NCBI RefSeq assembly: GCF_900101105.1
Contig: NZ_FNGA01000003.1
Span: 620,001-684,000, forward strand
DNA from: Maridesulfovibrio ferrireducens
Lineage (GTDB): Bacteria; Desulfobacterota; Desulfovibrionia; Desulfovibrionales; Desulfovibrionaceae
Length of the DNA stretch: 64,000 nt
Direction of reading: 5' to 3'
The position numbers were made by a program, and so were the translations under genes. The notes beneath the pieces are model-generated. The model worked only from the letters and a program-made list of their open reading frames with translations, did no database searches and was not told the DNA's origin. This document shows, piece by piece, positions 55,431-62,638 of the stretch; within the stretch, counting starts at the first letter, position 1; each line of letters starts with the position of its first letter.

Positions 55431-56822
55431 ATGCGTAACCCGCATGTCTTAATTGTCGATGACAGTAAAACCATACGGTCTGTCCTGAGCTCACAGCTCA
55501 AAAGCCGGAGTATTGATGTAACTGAAGCAGTCGACGGCCTTCAAGGGCTTAATCACATTCGCAAAAGGCATTACGATTTGGTAATTACCGATGTAATCAT
55601 GCCTAACATGGATGGATATCAGCTTTGCACTGAAATTAAGAATAATCCTGAAACGAAATCTACTCCCGTTATCATTCTCTCCACTAATGAAAAAAATGAA
55701 CAGATAGAAAAAGGATTTGAAGTCGGAGCTGCGGCTTATATAACCAAGAATAAAGCAGGCAAAGAACTTTTTCCTTATGTACAAGAGATATTAGATAAAT
55801 CTAAACTACTCAGAGATAGATTGATTTTAGTAGTCGATGATTCAAAATACATTTTAAAAGTTGTAAATTCCGGTCTTTCTGACGCAGGATTTAATGTTAT
55901 AACAGCATCAAACGGATCAGAAGCTTACGAAATTGCTTCCAATGAACTTCCGGACCTCATTCTTTCAGATATAAACATGCCTGTTATGGATGGAATTGAA
56001 TTTTGTGATAAAATTCAAAAAAATCCGGACCTTTCAAGTATCCCTTTTGTTATAATGAGTTCAGGTGGCGACCGTAGAACAATGCGCGAGTTACTGCATA
56101 AAGGAGCTTCCGCTTTTTTGGTCAAGCCTTTCAATATTGACCAGCTTGTAATTACTGCGGAAAAACTACTTAGTGACCATTTCAAAATGGTGCTGCAACA
56201 ACGTGAACTTTTAAAAACAGAAAGAAATCTTATACTTGGCAGCATAACAAGCCTAATTCAAGCACTCGAAGCACGCGATCCCTATACACGTGGACATTCT
56301 GACACAGTGGCATCTATTTCAGTCAAAATTGCAAAACAAATGTCGTTTAACCCTCACGATTTAGAAAGAATCGAATTTGCTGCACGACTGCATGATCTTG
56401 GTAAAATCGGAATAAGAGATGATGTTCTTTTAAAGCCAGGTCCATTAACCCCGGAAGAATTCAATTTAATCAAACAACACCCTAGCTTGGGAGCCGAAAT
56501 ATTACGCCCTATTCCAAGTATGGAAGATGTTATACCGGCAGTCCTTTATCATCACGAAAAAATGAACGGTCAAGGCTACCCACATGGTTTGATAGGTAAT
56601 GAAATTCCGATTTGGGCACGCGTAATCGCTGTTGCCGATGTGTATGATGCACTCACAACAGACCGTCCGTATAGAAAGGCAATGGCTCACAACAAAGCAA
56701 TGGATATCATTACGCAAAACTCAGAATTCCAGCTATGTCCCGAATGCGTAAAAACCTTCAAATCTGTGATTCCCGATAATCCAATGGACAGTAAAGAATT
56801 AAATTTAGCCGAGTGTATCTAA
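55431..56822 (+). CDS. Response regulator with two receiver domains and HD-GYP output
   Basis: A 463-aa cytoplasmic regulator. Receiver 1 (about 5-120) has IVDDSKT and the phospho-Asp in VITDVIMPNMDG; receiver 2 (about 128-245) has VVDDSKY and ILSDINMPVMDG. The HD-GYP domain (about 265-440) has RGHSDTVASI, LHDLGKIGI, HHEKMNGQGYPHGL and DRPYRKA, all metal residues present, so c-di-GMP hydrolysis is likely. Receiver 1 lacks the usual N-terminal partner kinase nearby. Overlaps the convergent 65-aa gene by 18 nt. Confidence 0.93.
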   Translation: MRNPHVLIVDDSKTIRSVLSSQLKSRSIDVTEAVDGLQGLNHIRKRHYDLVITDVIMPNMDGYQLCTEIKNNPETKSTPVIILSTNEKNEQIEKGFEVGAAAYITKNKAGKELFPYVQEILDKSKLLRDRLILVVDDSKYILKVVNSGLSDAGFNVITASNGSEAYEIASNELPDLILSDINMPVMDGIEFCDKIQKNPDLSSIPFVIMSSGGDRRTMRELLHKGASAFLVKPFNIDQLVITAEKLLSDHFKMVLQQRELLKTERNLILGSITSLIQALEARDPYTRGHSDTVASISVKIAKQMSFNPHDLERIEFAARLHDLGKIGIRDDVLLKPGPLTPEEFNLIKQHPSLGAEILRPIPSMEDVIPAVLYHHEKMNGQGYPHGLIGNEIPIWARVIAVADVYDALTTDRPYRKAMAHNKAMDIITQNSEFQLCPECVKTFKSVIPDNPMDSKELNLAECI

Positions 56823-57002
56823 CCCTGAGACTTCCCAAGCTTTTTCTTTGCTTACTTCTTCTCCTGACTCAAGGATAAGAGCTTCTACGTCCACTTCAAC
56901 GTCACTGCTTTCTTTTACTCCCATCTGAAAAATACGCTTCTGATTTTGATCATAGATATAAGCAGAATCTTCATAGACATAAAATTTAAAAGGGCTTTCC
57001 AT
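56805..57002 (-). CDS. Small acidic hypothetical protein, 65 aa
   Basis: MESPFKFYVYEDSAYIYDQNQKRIFQMG followed by an acidic tail; I do not recognise it. The first part is beta-prone and aromatic, the rest acidic and helical. AGGAAAT lies just before the ATG, so it is plausibly translated. It is tail-to-tail with the HD-GYP regulator, overlapping by 18 nt. Confidence 0.6.
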   Translation of the reverse strand: MESPFKFYVYEDSAYIYDQNQKRIFQMGVKESSDVEVDVEALILESGEEVSKEKAWEVSGLDTLG

Positions 57003-57134
57003 ATTTCCTCCAAAGTAAAATTATATTTGATGGATTGCTATTAACACTTTGTCACATGACATGAAAGGGCTAATGATATAGACTTAATAAAAGGTTAAGT
57101 ATTCATGTTAAAATTAATTCGCACAGGAGTTTAT

Positions 57135-57458
57135 ATGCAGTCACGTTTAATATGCCGGGTATTAATGTTGAGCCTTTCCATCATGATTATCACGGCCGCA
57201 TGCGCATTTGCGGAAACAATCACATACAAATGCAAAGGTGGAGCGGCCTGCATTGAAGAGCGCATAGATTTTGGAGCAGCAACCGTAACTTGCGCTGATG
57301 TTAACGGCGATGTTCTTGCGCACTGGGTCTGCGAATATGAATTAGAATATACATGCCGCAACACCCTGACCGGACAAGTACAGAAAGGCGGATTTAATCC
57401 AATATCCAGTTCTCTTTGCTCCCATCTTTGTGGACCTTGCAAAGACGGCTGGGAATAA
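57135..57458 (+). CDS. Cys-rich secreted hypothetical protein
   Basis: A ~107-aa exported protein. Signal peptide to about residue 25 (IMIITAACAFA), then a mature domain of about 80 residues with eight cysteines (among them CKGGAAC, CSHLCGPC), probably four disulfides. An ATG at 57105 is in frame, but ATG 57135 has AGGAG 5 nt upstream. No family recognised. Confidence 0.65.
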   Translation: MQSRLICRVLMLSLSIMIITAACAFAETITYKCKGGAACIEERIDFGAATVTCADVNGDVLAHWVCEYELEYTCRNTLTGQVQKGGFNPISSSLCSHLCGPCKDGWE

Positions 57459-57555
57459 TTTTTTTGAGCAGTTAAGGTTCTTGCCATTAACTGAGCAATG
57501 GTATAATCGTACCGACTTCTCGCATAGATTCCGGTTATTTATTTTCACCGGGCTA

Positions 57556-57583
57556 TTGCATCCTCTTCTAAATGTCTTATAAT
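57556..57583 (+). promoter_or_regulatory. Promoter of the tmRNA gene
   Basis: TTGCAT (57556-57561), 16-nt spacer, TATAAT (57578-57583), giving a start near 57590, about 20 nt before the mature 5' end. A second TATAAT with TTGCCA lies at 57481-57507. Confidence 0.6.
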
Positions 57584-57608
57584 AGAGTTAGGAAGAGTTC
57601 TTTGAAAT

Positions 57609-57967
57609 GGGGGCGCACTGGTTTCGACGGGGATGAGAGAAGCTGAGGCTGCAGGTCGAGGCGCCGCTGGCCTCGTAAAAAGCGGCACAATCATAATTGC
57701 AAACGACAATTACGATTACGCACTAGCAGCTTAATTAAGCCGCTATGTCATTGCTTTGATGTCTGATATCTGCATTGACACAAAACCCATCAGGCTGGCT
57801 AGTTTTCGGTTGCACGTCCCGAAAGCAGTGAGAACCTAGCACGCGCTGGCTCACATGTTGCCCGTTCAGGGGCGTCCATGAGAGTGAGAAACAATACCTG
57901 AACTATGCCTGTAGATGTCTTAGTGGAGCATTCCCGGACGGGGGTTCGATTCCCCCCGCCTCCACCA
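57609..57967 (+). ncRNA. ssrA: Transfer-messenger RNA (tmRNA)
   Basis: Rescues stalled ribosomes. The 5' end GGGGGCG pairs with CGCCTCC at the 3' end, followed by ACCA, and GGTTCGATTCC is the T arm, so the tRNA-Ala-like half is intact. The tag frame is 57699-57734 and encodes ANDNYDYALAA then TAA. The total of 359 nt fits. The 3' end is a common integrase target, and an integrase gene lies 200 bp beyond. Confidence 0.97.
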
Positions 57968-58012
57968 TAACCCCAATTTCATACTGTCCCATAACGTTTA
58001 TTAACGTCACTT

Positions 58013-58050
58013 AAACCCTTGTTATTCAACAGAATAGCAAGGGTTTTTTG
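58013..58050 (+). terminator. Terminator after ssrA
   Basis: AAACCCTTG pairs with CAAGGGTTT, extended by TTATTC/GAATAG to about 15 bp, then TTTTTTG. As it lies beyond the likely attachment site it may belong to the integrated element. Confidence 0.88.
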
Positions 58051-58103
58051 TTTTTTCTGCGTTCGTTATAGTTTGGTTAACGCCGTTGACATCCGCGATA
58101 TGA

Positions 58104-58152
58104 TGTGAGTACGGATGGGTTTATTCATGTTTTTAAAAAAACCGTACTCACA
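58104..58152. repeat. 11-bp perfect inverted repeat before the integrase gene
   Basis: TGTGAGTACGG (58104-58114) and CCGTACTCACA (58142-58152), 27 nt apart, ending 17 nt before the integrase ATG. Candidate operator for int control or arm-type integrase site. Confidence 0.6.
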
Positions 58153-58169
58153 CAAATGAGGAAATTCTT

Positions 58170-59375
58170 ATGGCTCTAAGCGTTAAGCAAATTCAAGCGG
58201 CAAAACCCAAAGATAAGATCTATCGCATCACCGACTCAAATGGACTTTGCTTGGAAATTAAACCAAACGGGTCAAAGCTCTGGAGATTTCGCTACCGTTT
58301 TAACGGCAAGGGTAAAATGATAGGACTAGGCTCCTTCCCTGCTACTAGTTTAAAAGATGCTAGAAACAAGCGAGAAGATCAAAGAAAAATCTTAGAGAGT
58401 GGCATTGATCCATCAGATCACAAGAAAGGCCAGAAGGCAGCTGTTAGTGGAGAAAATGAATTTGAATCAATCAGCCGTGAGTGGCATAGCAAATTCAAAC
58501 CCACATGGACCGAAGGCCACGCCAAAACAATCATTAGACGTCTCGAACTTAATTGCTTCCCTTGGATCGGCAAGACTCCGGTCAATCAACTTGATCCACC
58601 AGAAATTTTAAAAGTACTCAGGCGCATTGAAAACCGTGGAGCTATTGAAACGGCCCACCGTGTACGCAGCATCATCGGTCAAATACTACGTTATGCAGTA
58701 GCAACAGGCCGCGCCACTCGCGATTCCTCCGCAGATCTAAAAGGCGCAATCCCTCCCGCCCAAGAAAAACATTTGGCCGCAATCACTGAACCTAAAGAAA
58801 TAGGCCCCCTGCTCCGCAATATCGAAGAATACGAAGGTGGAGACATTACCAAATACGGTTTAATGCTCGCCCCGCTGGTATTCGTCCGCCCCGGAGAACT
58901 GCGACATGCGCAGTGGGACGAAATAGATCTTGAAATAGCTGAATGGCGTATACCCGCCGGAAAGATGAAAGCTCGTCGCCCTCACATAGTACCACTATCA
59001 AGACAAGCTTTAGAAATACTGAACGAACTTAAACCGCTCACTGGTAACGGAAATTATGTTTTCCCAAGCGTACGCAGCAAATCACGTCCCATGAGTGAAA
59101 ATACCATCAACGGAGCCTTGCGCCGCCTCGGATACAGCAAAGAGGAACTCACCGGACACGGATTTCGTTCTATGGCGTCAACAAATCTGAATGAAAATGG
59201 TTGGAAGCCTGATGTTATTGAAAGACAACTCGCCCATGTTGAAGGAAACAGTGTCCGCGCTGCATATAACCACGCCGACTACCTGCCAGAACGCCGTAAG
59301 ATGATGCAATGGTGGGCTGATTATTTGGAAGCATTAAAGAATGGGAATAAAATACCTAACATAAAAGGTGATTAG
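58170..59375 (+). CDS. int: P4-family tyrosine integrase
   Basis: A 401-aa site-specific recombinase that inserts and excises the element. The N-terminal DUF4102 arm-binding domain (about 1-85, MALSVKQIQAAKPKDKIYRI-type) is followed by a core-binding domain (about 95-200) and the catalytic domain with Arg in RPGELRHAQW, HxxR in LTGHGFRSMA and the His/Tyr pair in QLAHVEG and RAAYNHADY. GAGGA precedes the ATG. Next to ssrA and pointing away from it, as in most ssrA islands. Confidence 0.95.
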   Translation: MALSVKQIQAAKPKDKIYRITDSNGLCLEIKPNGSKLWRFRYRFNGKGKMIGLGSFPATSLKDARNKREDQRKILESGIDPSDHKKGQKAAVSGENEFESISREWHSKFKPTWTEGHAKTIIRRLELNCFPWIGKTPVNQLDPPEILKVLRRIENRGAIETAHRVRSIIGQILRYAVATGRATRDSSADLKGAIPPAQEKHLAAITEPKEIGPLLRNIEEYEGGDITKYGLMLAPLVFVRPGELRHAQWDEIDLEIAEWRIPAGKMKARRPHIVPLSRQALEILNELKPLTGNGNYVFPSVRSKSRPMSENTINGALRRLGYSKEELTGHGFRSMASTNLNENGWKPDVIERQLAHVEGNSVRAAYNHADYLPERRKMMQWWADYLEALKNGNKIPNIKGD

Positions 59376-59377
59376 TC

Positions 59378-60031
59378 ATGATTAAAAAAATGATGAGAAA
59401 AGCGTTTCGAATGACTGCGTTAACTTTTTTAATTTTTGAACTTAATATTGTTTACGGTTTTACTTTATCACTATCAATTCTTGGCGCCATTCATTTAAAT
59501 CTTAGTATGCCTATGCAAATATCTATATCTATAATATTACTAGGATGTTTTGCACTAGCTTGCAAATATACGCATAGAAAATTCGAAGATGCATGGCTGC
59601 ACAGAACCTTGGAGCAGGTTTACGAAGGAAGAAAGCTGGAAAGAAAAACCATATTAAACTCTCAAGGTAATAAAAAAGAAAAAAAGAACATTTCAAATCG
59701 ACTTCATGAAAATGGTTTAACTTTTGAACAGTATATTCATGCGTTAGAGCAAAAGGTTGAATCTCTCGAAGCAATGCTTGTAGAAGCGAATGAAATCATA
59801 GACAAAAACAACTGGAAGAAATGGTTTATCCCTGCATGCTCTGCAATGGGAGATACAATTCGCGAAAACACAAATCACAGAAAAGATCTTGTCACAATAA
59901 AAAGAAAAGATTTTTATGCACGAATAATCTCTCACTATCCAGATTTTAAAAACTTAAAGGGAAAACCTTTCGGCACAGCCATGGACGAGGCTTGGAAACG
60001 CATTCCTGTAGCAGTAAAACTCGACGACTGA
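59378..60031 (+). CDS. Membrane/coiled-coil hypothetical protein of the island
   Basis: A 217-aa protein starting 2 nt after the integrase stop, so co-translated. Two membrane helices (about 10-30 and 40-62), a basic segment, a coiled coil (about 118-145, YIHALEQKVESLEAMLVEANEII) and a C-terminal region with DFYARIISHYPDFKNLKGKP. I recognise no family. The membrane-plus-coil layout resembles some exclusion or abortive-infection proteins, but that is only a guess. AT-rich relative to its neighbours. Confidence 0.7.
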   Translation: MIKKMMRKAFRMTALTFLIFELNIVYGFTLSLSILGAIHLNLSMPMQISISIILLGCFALACKYTHRKFEDAWLHRTLEQVYEGRKLERKTILNSQGNKKEKKNISNRLHENGLTFEQYIHALEQKVESLEAMLVEANEIIDKNNWKKWFIPACSAMGDTIRENTNHRKDLVTIKRKDFYARIISHYPDFKNLKGKPFGTAMDEAWKRIPVAVKLDD

Positions 60032-60041
60032 TCATATTGAT

Positions 60042-60161
60042 GGGGTAAAATTTTCAATTTAACTCCTTAAATATGAATTTACCTACATAATTATAAACAT
60101 TAAAAACAGATACTTATTAAAAAATAACACTTTTTTACCCCTCTTACCCCTTTTACCCGTC
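60042..60161. repeat. Tandem 9-mer array TTACCC[CG]T[CT] with an inverted outlier
   Basis: Three contiguous 9-mers at 60135-60161: TTACCCCTC, TTACCCCTT, TTACCCGTC. An inverted GGGGTAA lies at 60042-60048. This is in the 190-nt gap between the hypothetical gene and alpA; nothing else is seen there besides the hairpin at 60187-60219. Iteron- or operator-like. Confidence 0.6.
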
Positions 60162-60186
60162 TAGTAAATCAAACCGATTCTTGTAG

Positions 60187-60219
60187 GCTTTCCTCAAACG
60201 TCAAAAAACGGAGGAAAGC
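60187..60219 (+). promoter_or_regulatory. Hairpin that hides the alpA ribosome binding site
   Basis: GCTTTCCTC (60187-60195) pairs with GAGGAAAGC (60211-60219), a perfect 9-bp stem with a 15-nt loop. The alpA Shine-Dalgarno GGAGG (60210-60214) lies in the right arm, 7 nt before ATG 60222, so folding would block initiation. Confidence 0.6.
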
Positions 60220-60221
60220 TT

Positions 60222-60452
60222 ATGAGAACCGAGACGAACCAGAGTTCATATCAACTGCCTAATACGGGTTTTGTCAGACTTGTTGATGTCCTGAAGATCA
60301 TTCCTGTATCAAAAACAACTTGGTGGAAAGGAATTCAAACGGGCAGATATCCCAAGCCTGTTAAACTATCCGAACGCACCACAGCATGGCGTGTATGCGA
60401 CATACGCAAACTCATTGAAGACATTCCTACTCAGGATGAAATCAATGTCTGA
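60222..60452 (+). CDS. AlpA-family excisionase/regulator
   Basis: A 76-aa MerR-like winged helix-turn-helix of the AlpA type (FVRLVDVLKIIPVSKTTWWKGIQTGRYPKPVKL). In P4-type islands AlpA-like proteins act as excisionase or activate the integrase gene. GGAGG is 7 nt upstream but within a hairpin. Its end overlaps the start of the DUF3987 gene by 8 nt. Confidence 0.92.
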   Translation: MRTETNQSSYQLPNTGFVRLVDVLKIIPVSKTTWWKGIQTGRYPKPVKLSERTTAWRVCDIRKLIEDIPTQDEINV

Positions 60453-62064
60453 TATGGCGTTAATGCCTTCTGAGGGGAGTAACCTGCTCCCCTCTCCGGC
60501 TTCTTTTCCCGAAGGAGTGCTTCCAGCCAGAATTGAGGAGTCGCTGTCCGTTGCAGCTTCTGCTTATACGGTTCCTTTTGCCGTTCCAGCTGTGACCTTC
60601 CTTGCTGTGATCGGTGCGGCGGTCGGCAGAACCAGAGGCTTAGAAGTAAAACCAAGTTGGATTACTCATCCTAATTTATACTGGGCACTCGTTGCCCGTT
60701 CTGGAATGGGCAAAAGTCCCTGTTCGAATGCTATTTTGAAGCCTATTCATGAGCGAGAAAACACTTCATTTAATGAGCACAAAATTGAATTAGACACATA
60801 TGAACTCGAATTAAGGGAATGGCAAGGCTCCTTTGCTCGTGCTCAACGTAAGAATGATACTCCCCCAGAAAAGCCAATCTACCCAACTTGGGAACAAATT
60901 TACGTCGAAGACAGTACAACTCAAGCCGTAGGCTCTATTCTCTCTAATAATCCCCGTGGTATACTTTGGTATAGAGATGAGCTGTCCGGCATGCTCGCAG
61001 ATCTCGGAAGGTACGACAATAAAGGTGGTGACGGAGGCGATAAAGCCCGCTTGCTTTCAGCTTACGATTGCGGCCCTTGGAAGGTGTCCCGCAGCACAAA
61101 AGACGCTCTTCACATACCACACGCCTGTGTTTCAATTTTTGGAACAGTTCAACCTGCCCTGCTTCCATCTCTGTTTAAACACAAAGACACTGTTTCTGGA
61201 TTTCTTCCAAGATTCTTATTCATCCGCTGTGAGCAGGAAGCCCCGCCCTTATGGACATCAGAAAGCTTTGACGGAGAGCCAGCCAAGCACATTCATGAAC
61301 TTGTTTATAAAGCTCTAGATCTTTCATTTGGTTCAGACAATTCACCCTGTATTATCAAACTATCCGATGCAGCCAAACGAGACGTGAAAGATTGGTACGA
61401 CAACCAAGTTCTTGTTCATTGGTATCAACCTCAACTCGAACAGTTCGAAGCACTCGCCCCCAAATTGCGAGGTGCTTTCTTCAAGCTTTGCTTGATCATT
61501 CATATGCTGGATTGCTGGAGCATGGGCAAATCTGAACTGTGTCCAGTGCATCATGAAAGCGTCCAGCGAACAATTATCTTGATGGAATGGCTTCAGGAAC
61601 AGCAAAGGCAAGTCTGGACCCTTCTTTCTGCCGGGAACAAATTTCAAGAAGCTTCAGCCATTGAGCGCAGAGTTGCAAAGGCCATCGTAGAACTTTCCAC
61701 TAAGCTCAATCTATCACTGCTGCCTACTTCAAAAATAGTTGAATTTCTCAATCGCGATCTTCCAGTATCTTTTCACATCATACCGGATGCTGTCGGCAAG
61801 ACTTACAAAAAACTAGGCATTGAAACAGGACGCAACAGCAAGGAAAGAGGCGCTAAACTCACCCCGGAAATCATCGGCACGCTTTCAAAATATTTTTCTA
61901 CTGAAAAGCCCGTCATAGGCGTCATAGGTGTCACTAAGCCATTCAAAAGTGAAGAATTACAGAGTGATAAGTCGATGACACCTAAGGTGACACCTATTTT
62001 TAAGGCGTCATCAGATGTCACTGTTAAAAATGATCATAAAATCAACAACCTACAACAGAAATGA
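60445..62064 (+). CDS. DUF3987 replication/primase-helicase-like protein
   Basis: A ~539-aa protein of the DUF3987 family (YfjI-like), common in plasmids and satellite islands and thought to act in element replication; activity unproven. A P-loop-like ARSGMGKSPCSNA lies at about residue 84, and GILWYRDELSGMLADLGRYD follows. The frame opens further upstream (60391), but ATG 60445 overlapping the alpA stop is the natural start. The C-terminus (VIGVIGVTKPF, MTPKVTP) is encoded by the iteron-like repeats, and the stop TGA is part of a repeat. Confidence 0.85.
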   Translation: MSDMALMPSEGSNLLPSPASFPEGVLPARIEESLSVAASAYTVPFAVPAVTFLAVIGAAVGRTRGLEVKPSWITHPNLYWALVARSGMGKSPCSNAILKPIHERENTSFNEHKIELDTYELELREWQGSFARAQRKNDTPPEKPIYPTWEQIYVEDSTTQAVGSILSNNPRGILWYRDELSGMLADLGRYDNKGGDGGDKARLLSAYDCGPWKVSRSTKDALHIPHACVSIFGTVQPALLPSLFKHKDTVSGFLPRFLFIRCEQEAPPLWTSESFDGEPAKHIHELVYKALDLSFGSDNSPCIIKLSDAAKRDVKDWYDNQVLVHWYQPQLEQFEALAPKLRGAFFKLCLIIHMLDCWSMGKSELCPVHHESVQRTIILMEWLQEQQRQVWTLLSAGNKFQEASAIERRVAKAIVELSTKLNLSLLPTSKIVEFLNRDLPVSFHIIPDAVGKTYKKLGIETGRNSKERGAKLTPEIIGTLSKYFSTEKPVIGVIGVTKPFKSEELQSDKSMTPKVTPIFKASSDVTVKNDHKINNLQQK

Positions 62065-62088
62065 CGGCTATGACACCTATGACACGTA
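61916..62088. repeat. Iteron-like cluster of TGACRCCTA 9-mers
   Basis: Copies in both directions: TAGGCGTCA and TAGGTGTCA in tandem (61916-61933), TGACACCTA (61976-61984 and 61988-61996), AAGGCGTCA (62002-62010), a partial AGATGTCA (62013-62020), then three in tandem TGACGGCTA, TGACACCTA, TGACACGTA (62062-62088). They span the end of the DUF3987 gene and just beyond. Likely binding sites of an element-encoded replication protein or regulator. Confidence 0.65.
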
Positions 62089-62100
62089 CTTTAGGAGTTA

Positions 62101-62332
62101 GCACTAATCCTGTCCTAAATGCTTCCATATTTCTTTATGGAGTTAAACCTGAGACTCCTTCTCGCGCTGGTAATATCGTCGGTGAATCGTGTGAAGTAAT
62201 AATCTGTAGATGTCCAAGCCAGTTTACCCAATGTTGCACATTTGGGACTGGCGAGGGAGATTCTCTCCCTTCGATCCCACACAAGATTAAGAGTCGTGCA
62301 AGCACGGTTTCCTCTGCGAGGTTTTGACTCCA
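62101..62332. other. Candidate oriT region: dense inverted repeats
   Basis: About 230 nt between the DUF3987 gene and mobC without a convincing gene. It contains CCATA-6-TATGG (62125-62140), an imperfect long hairpin with CCAGT/ACTGG ends (62219-62251), AGGGAGA-TTC-TCTCCCT (62254-62270), and CGTGC-AA-GCACG (62295-62306). Two CTGG sites (62167, 62248) recall the ColE1-type nick. Position just upstream of mobC fits an oriT. Confidence 0.5.
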
Positions 62333-62638
62333 ATGAATATAAAAGACGAAAAACGCACAGCCTTCGTGAACACAAGAGTCACTCCGACAGAAAAGGCAAT
62401 ACTCACCCTTCAGGCTAAAACCGAAGGCATGAGTTTGGGCGATTACGTGCGCGTGCAACTGGATCGCCCAAGAGTCAGAAAAACAAAAGCGGAGAGACAA
62501 AAAGTCATTCAACTTGTCCGCATCGGCAATAATTTAAACCAGCTTGCACGCTGGGCAAATACCTATAAAAAAAATGCCGAATCTGCACAGGTTGTGCTTG
62601 GACTTCTTGAAATTGAGGAGAAGTTAAAATGCTTATGA
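62333..62638 (+). CDS. mobC: Relaxosome accessory protein MobC/MbeC-like
   Basis: A ~101-aa protein with an N-terminal ribbon-helix-helix-like region (TAFVNTRVTPTEKAILTLQAKTEG-type; key residues VTPTEKA) and the MobC signature LVRIGNNLNQLARWAN. It binds oriT and helps the relaxase melt the nick site. In frame from TTG 62324, but ATG 62333 after GAGG is more likely. Its stop overlaps the relaxase start by 10 nt. Confidence 0.85.
   Translation: MNIKDEKRTAFVNTRVTPTEKAILTLQAKTEGMSLGDYVRVQLDRPRVRKTKAERQKVIQLVRIGNNLNQLARWANTYKKNAESAQVVLGLLEIEEKLKCL

Noticed and set aside
58086-58104. TTGACA and TATGAT before the integrase
   Set aside because: Only 7 nt separate the two boxes, far too short for a sigma-70 promoter.
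62061-62327. 88-aa frame between the DUF3987 gene and mobC
   Set aside because: Its N-terminus (MTAMTPMT) is just the iteron repeats translated, the rest is low-quality, and the region is better explained as repeats and a candidate oriT.
62115-62512. Two minus-strand frames antisense to mobC
   Set aside because: No ribosome sites, odd composition, and overlap with a well-supported mobC gene.
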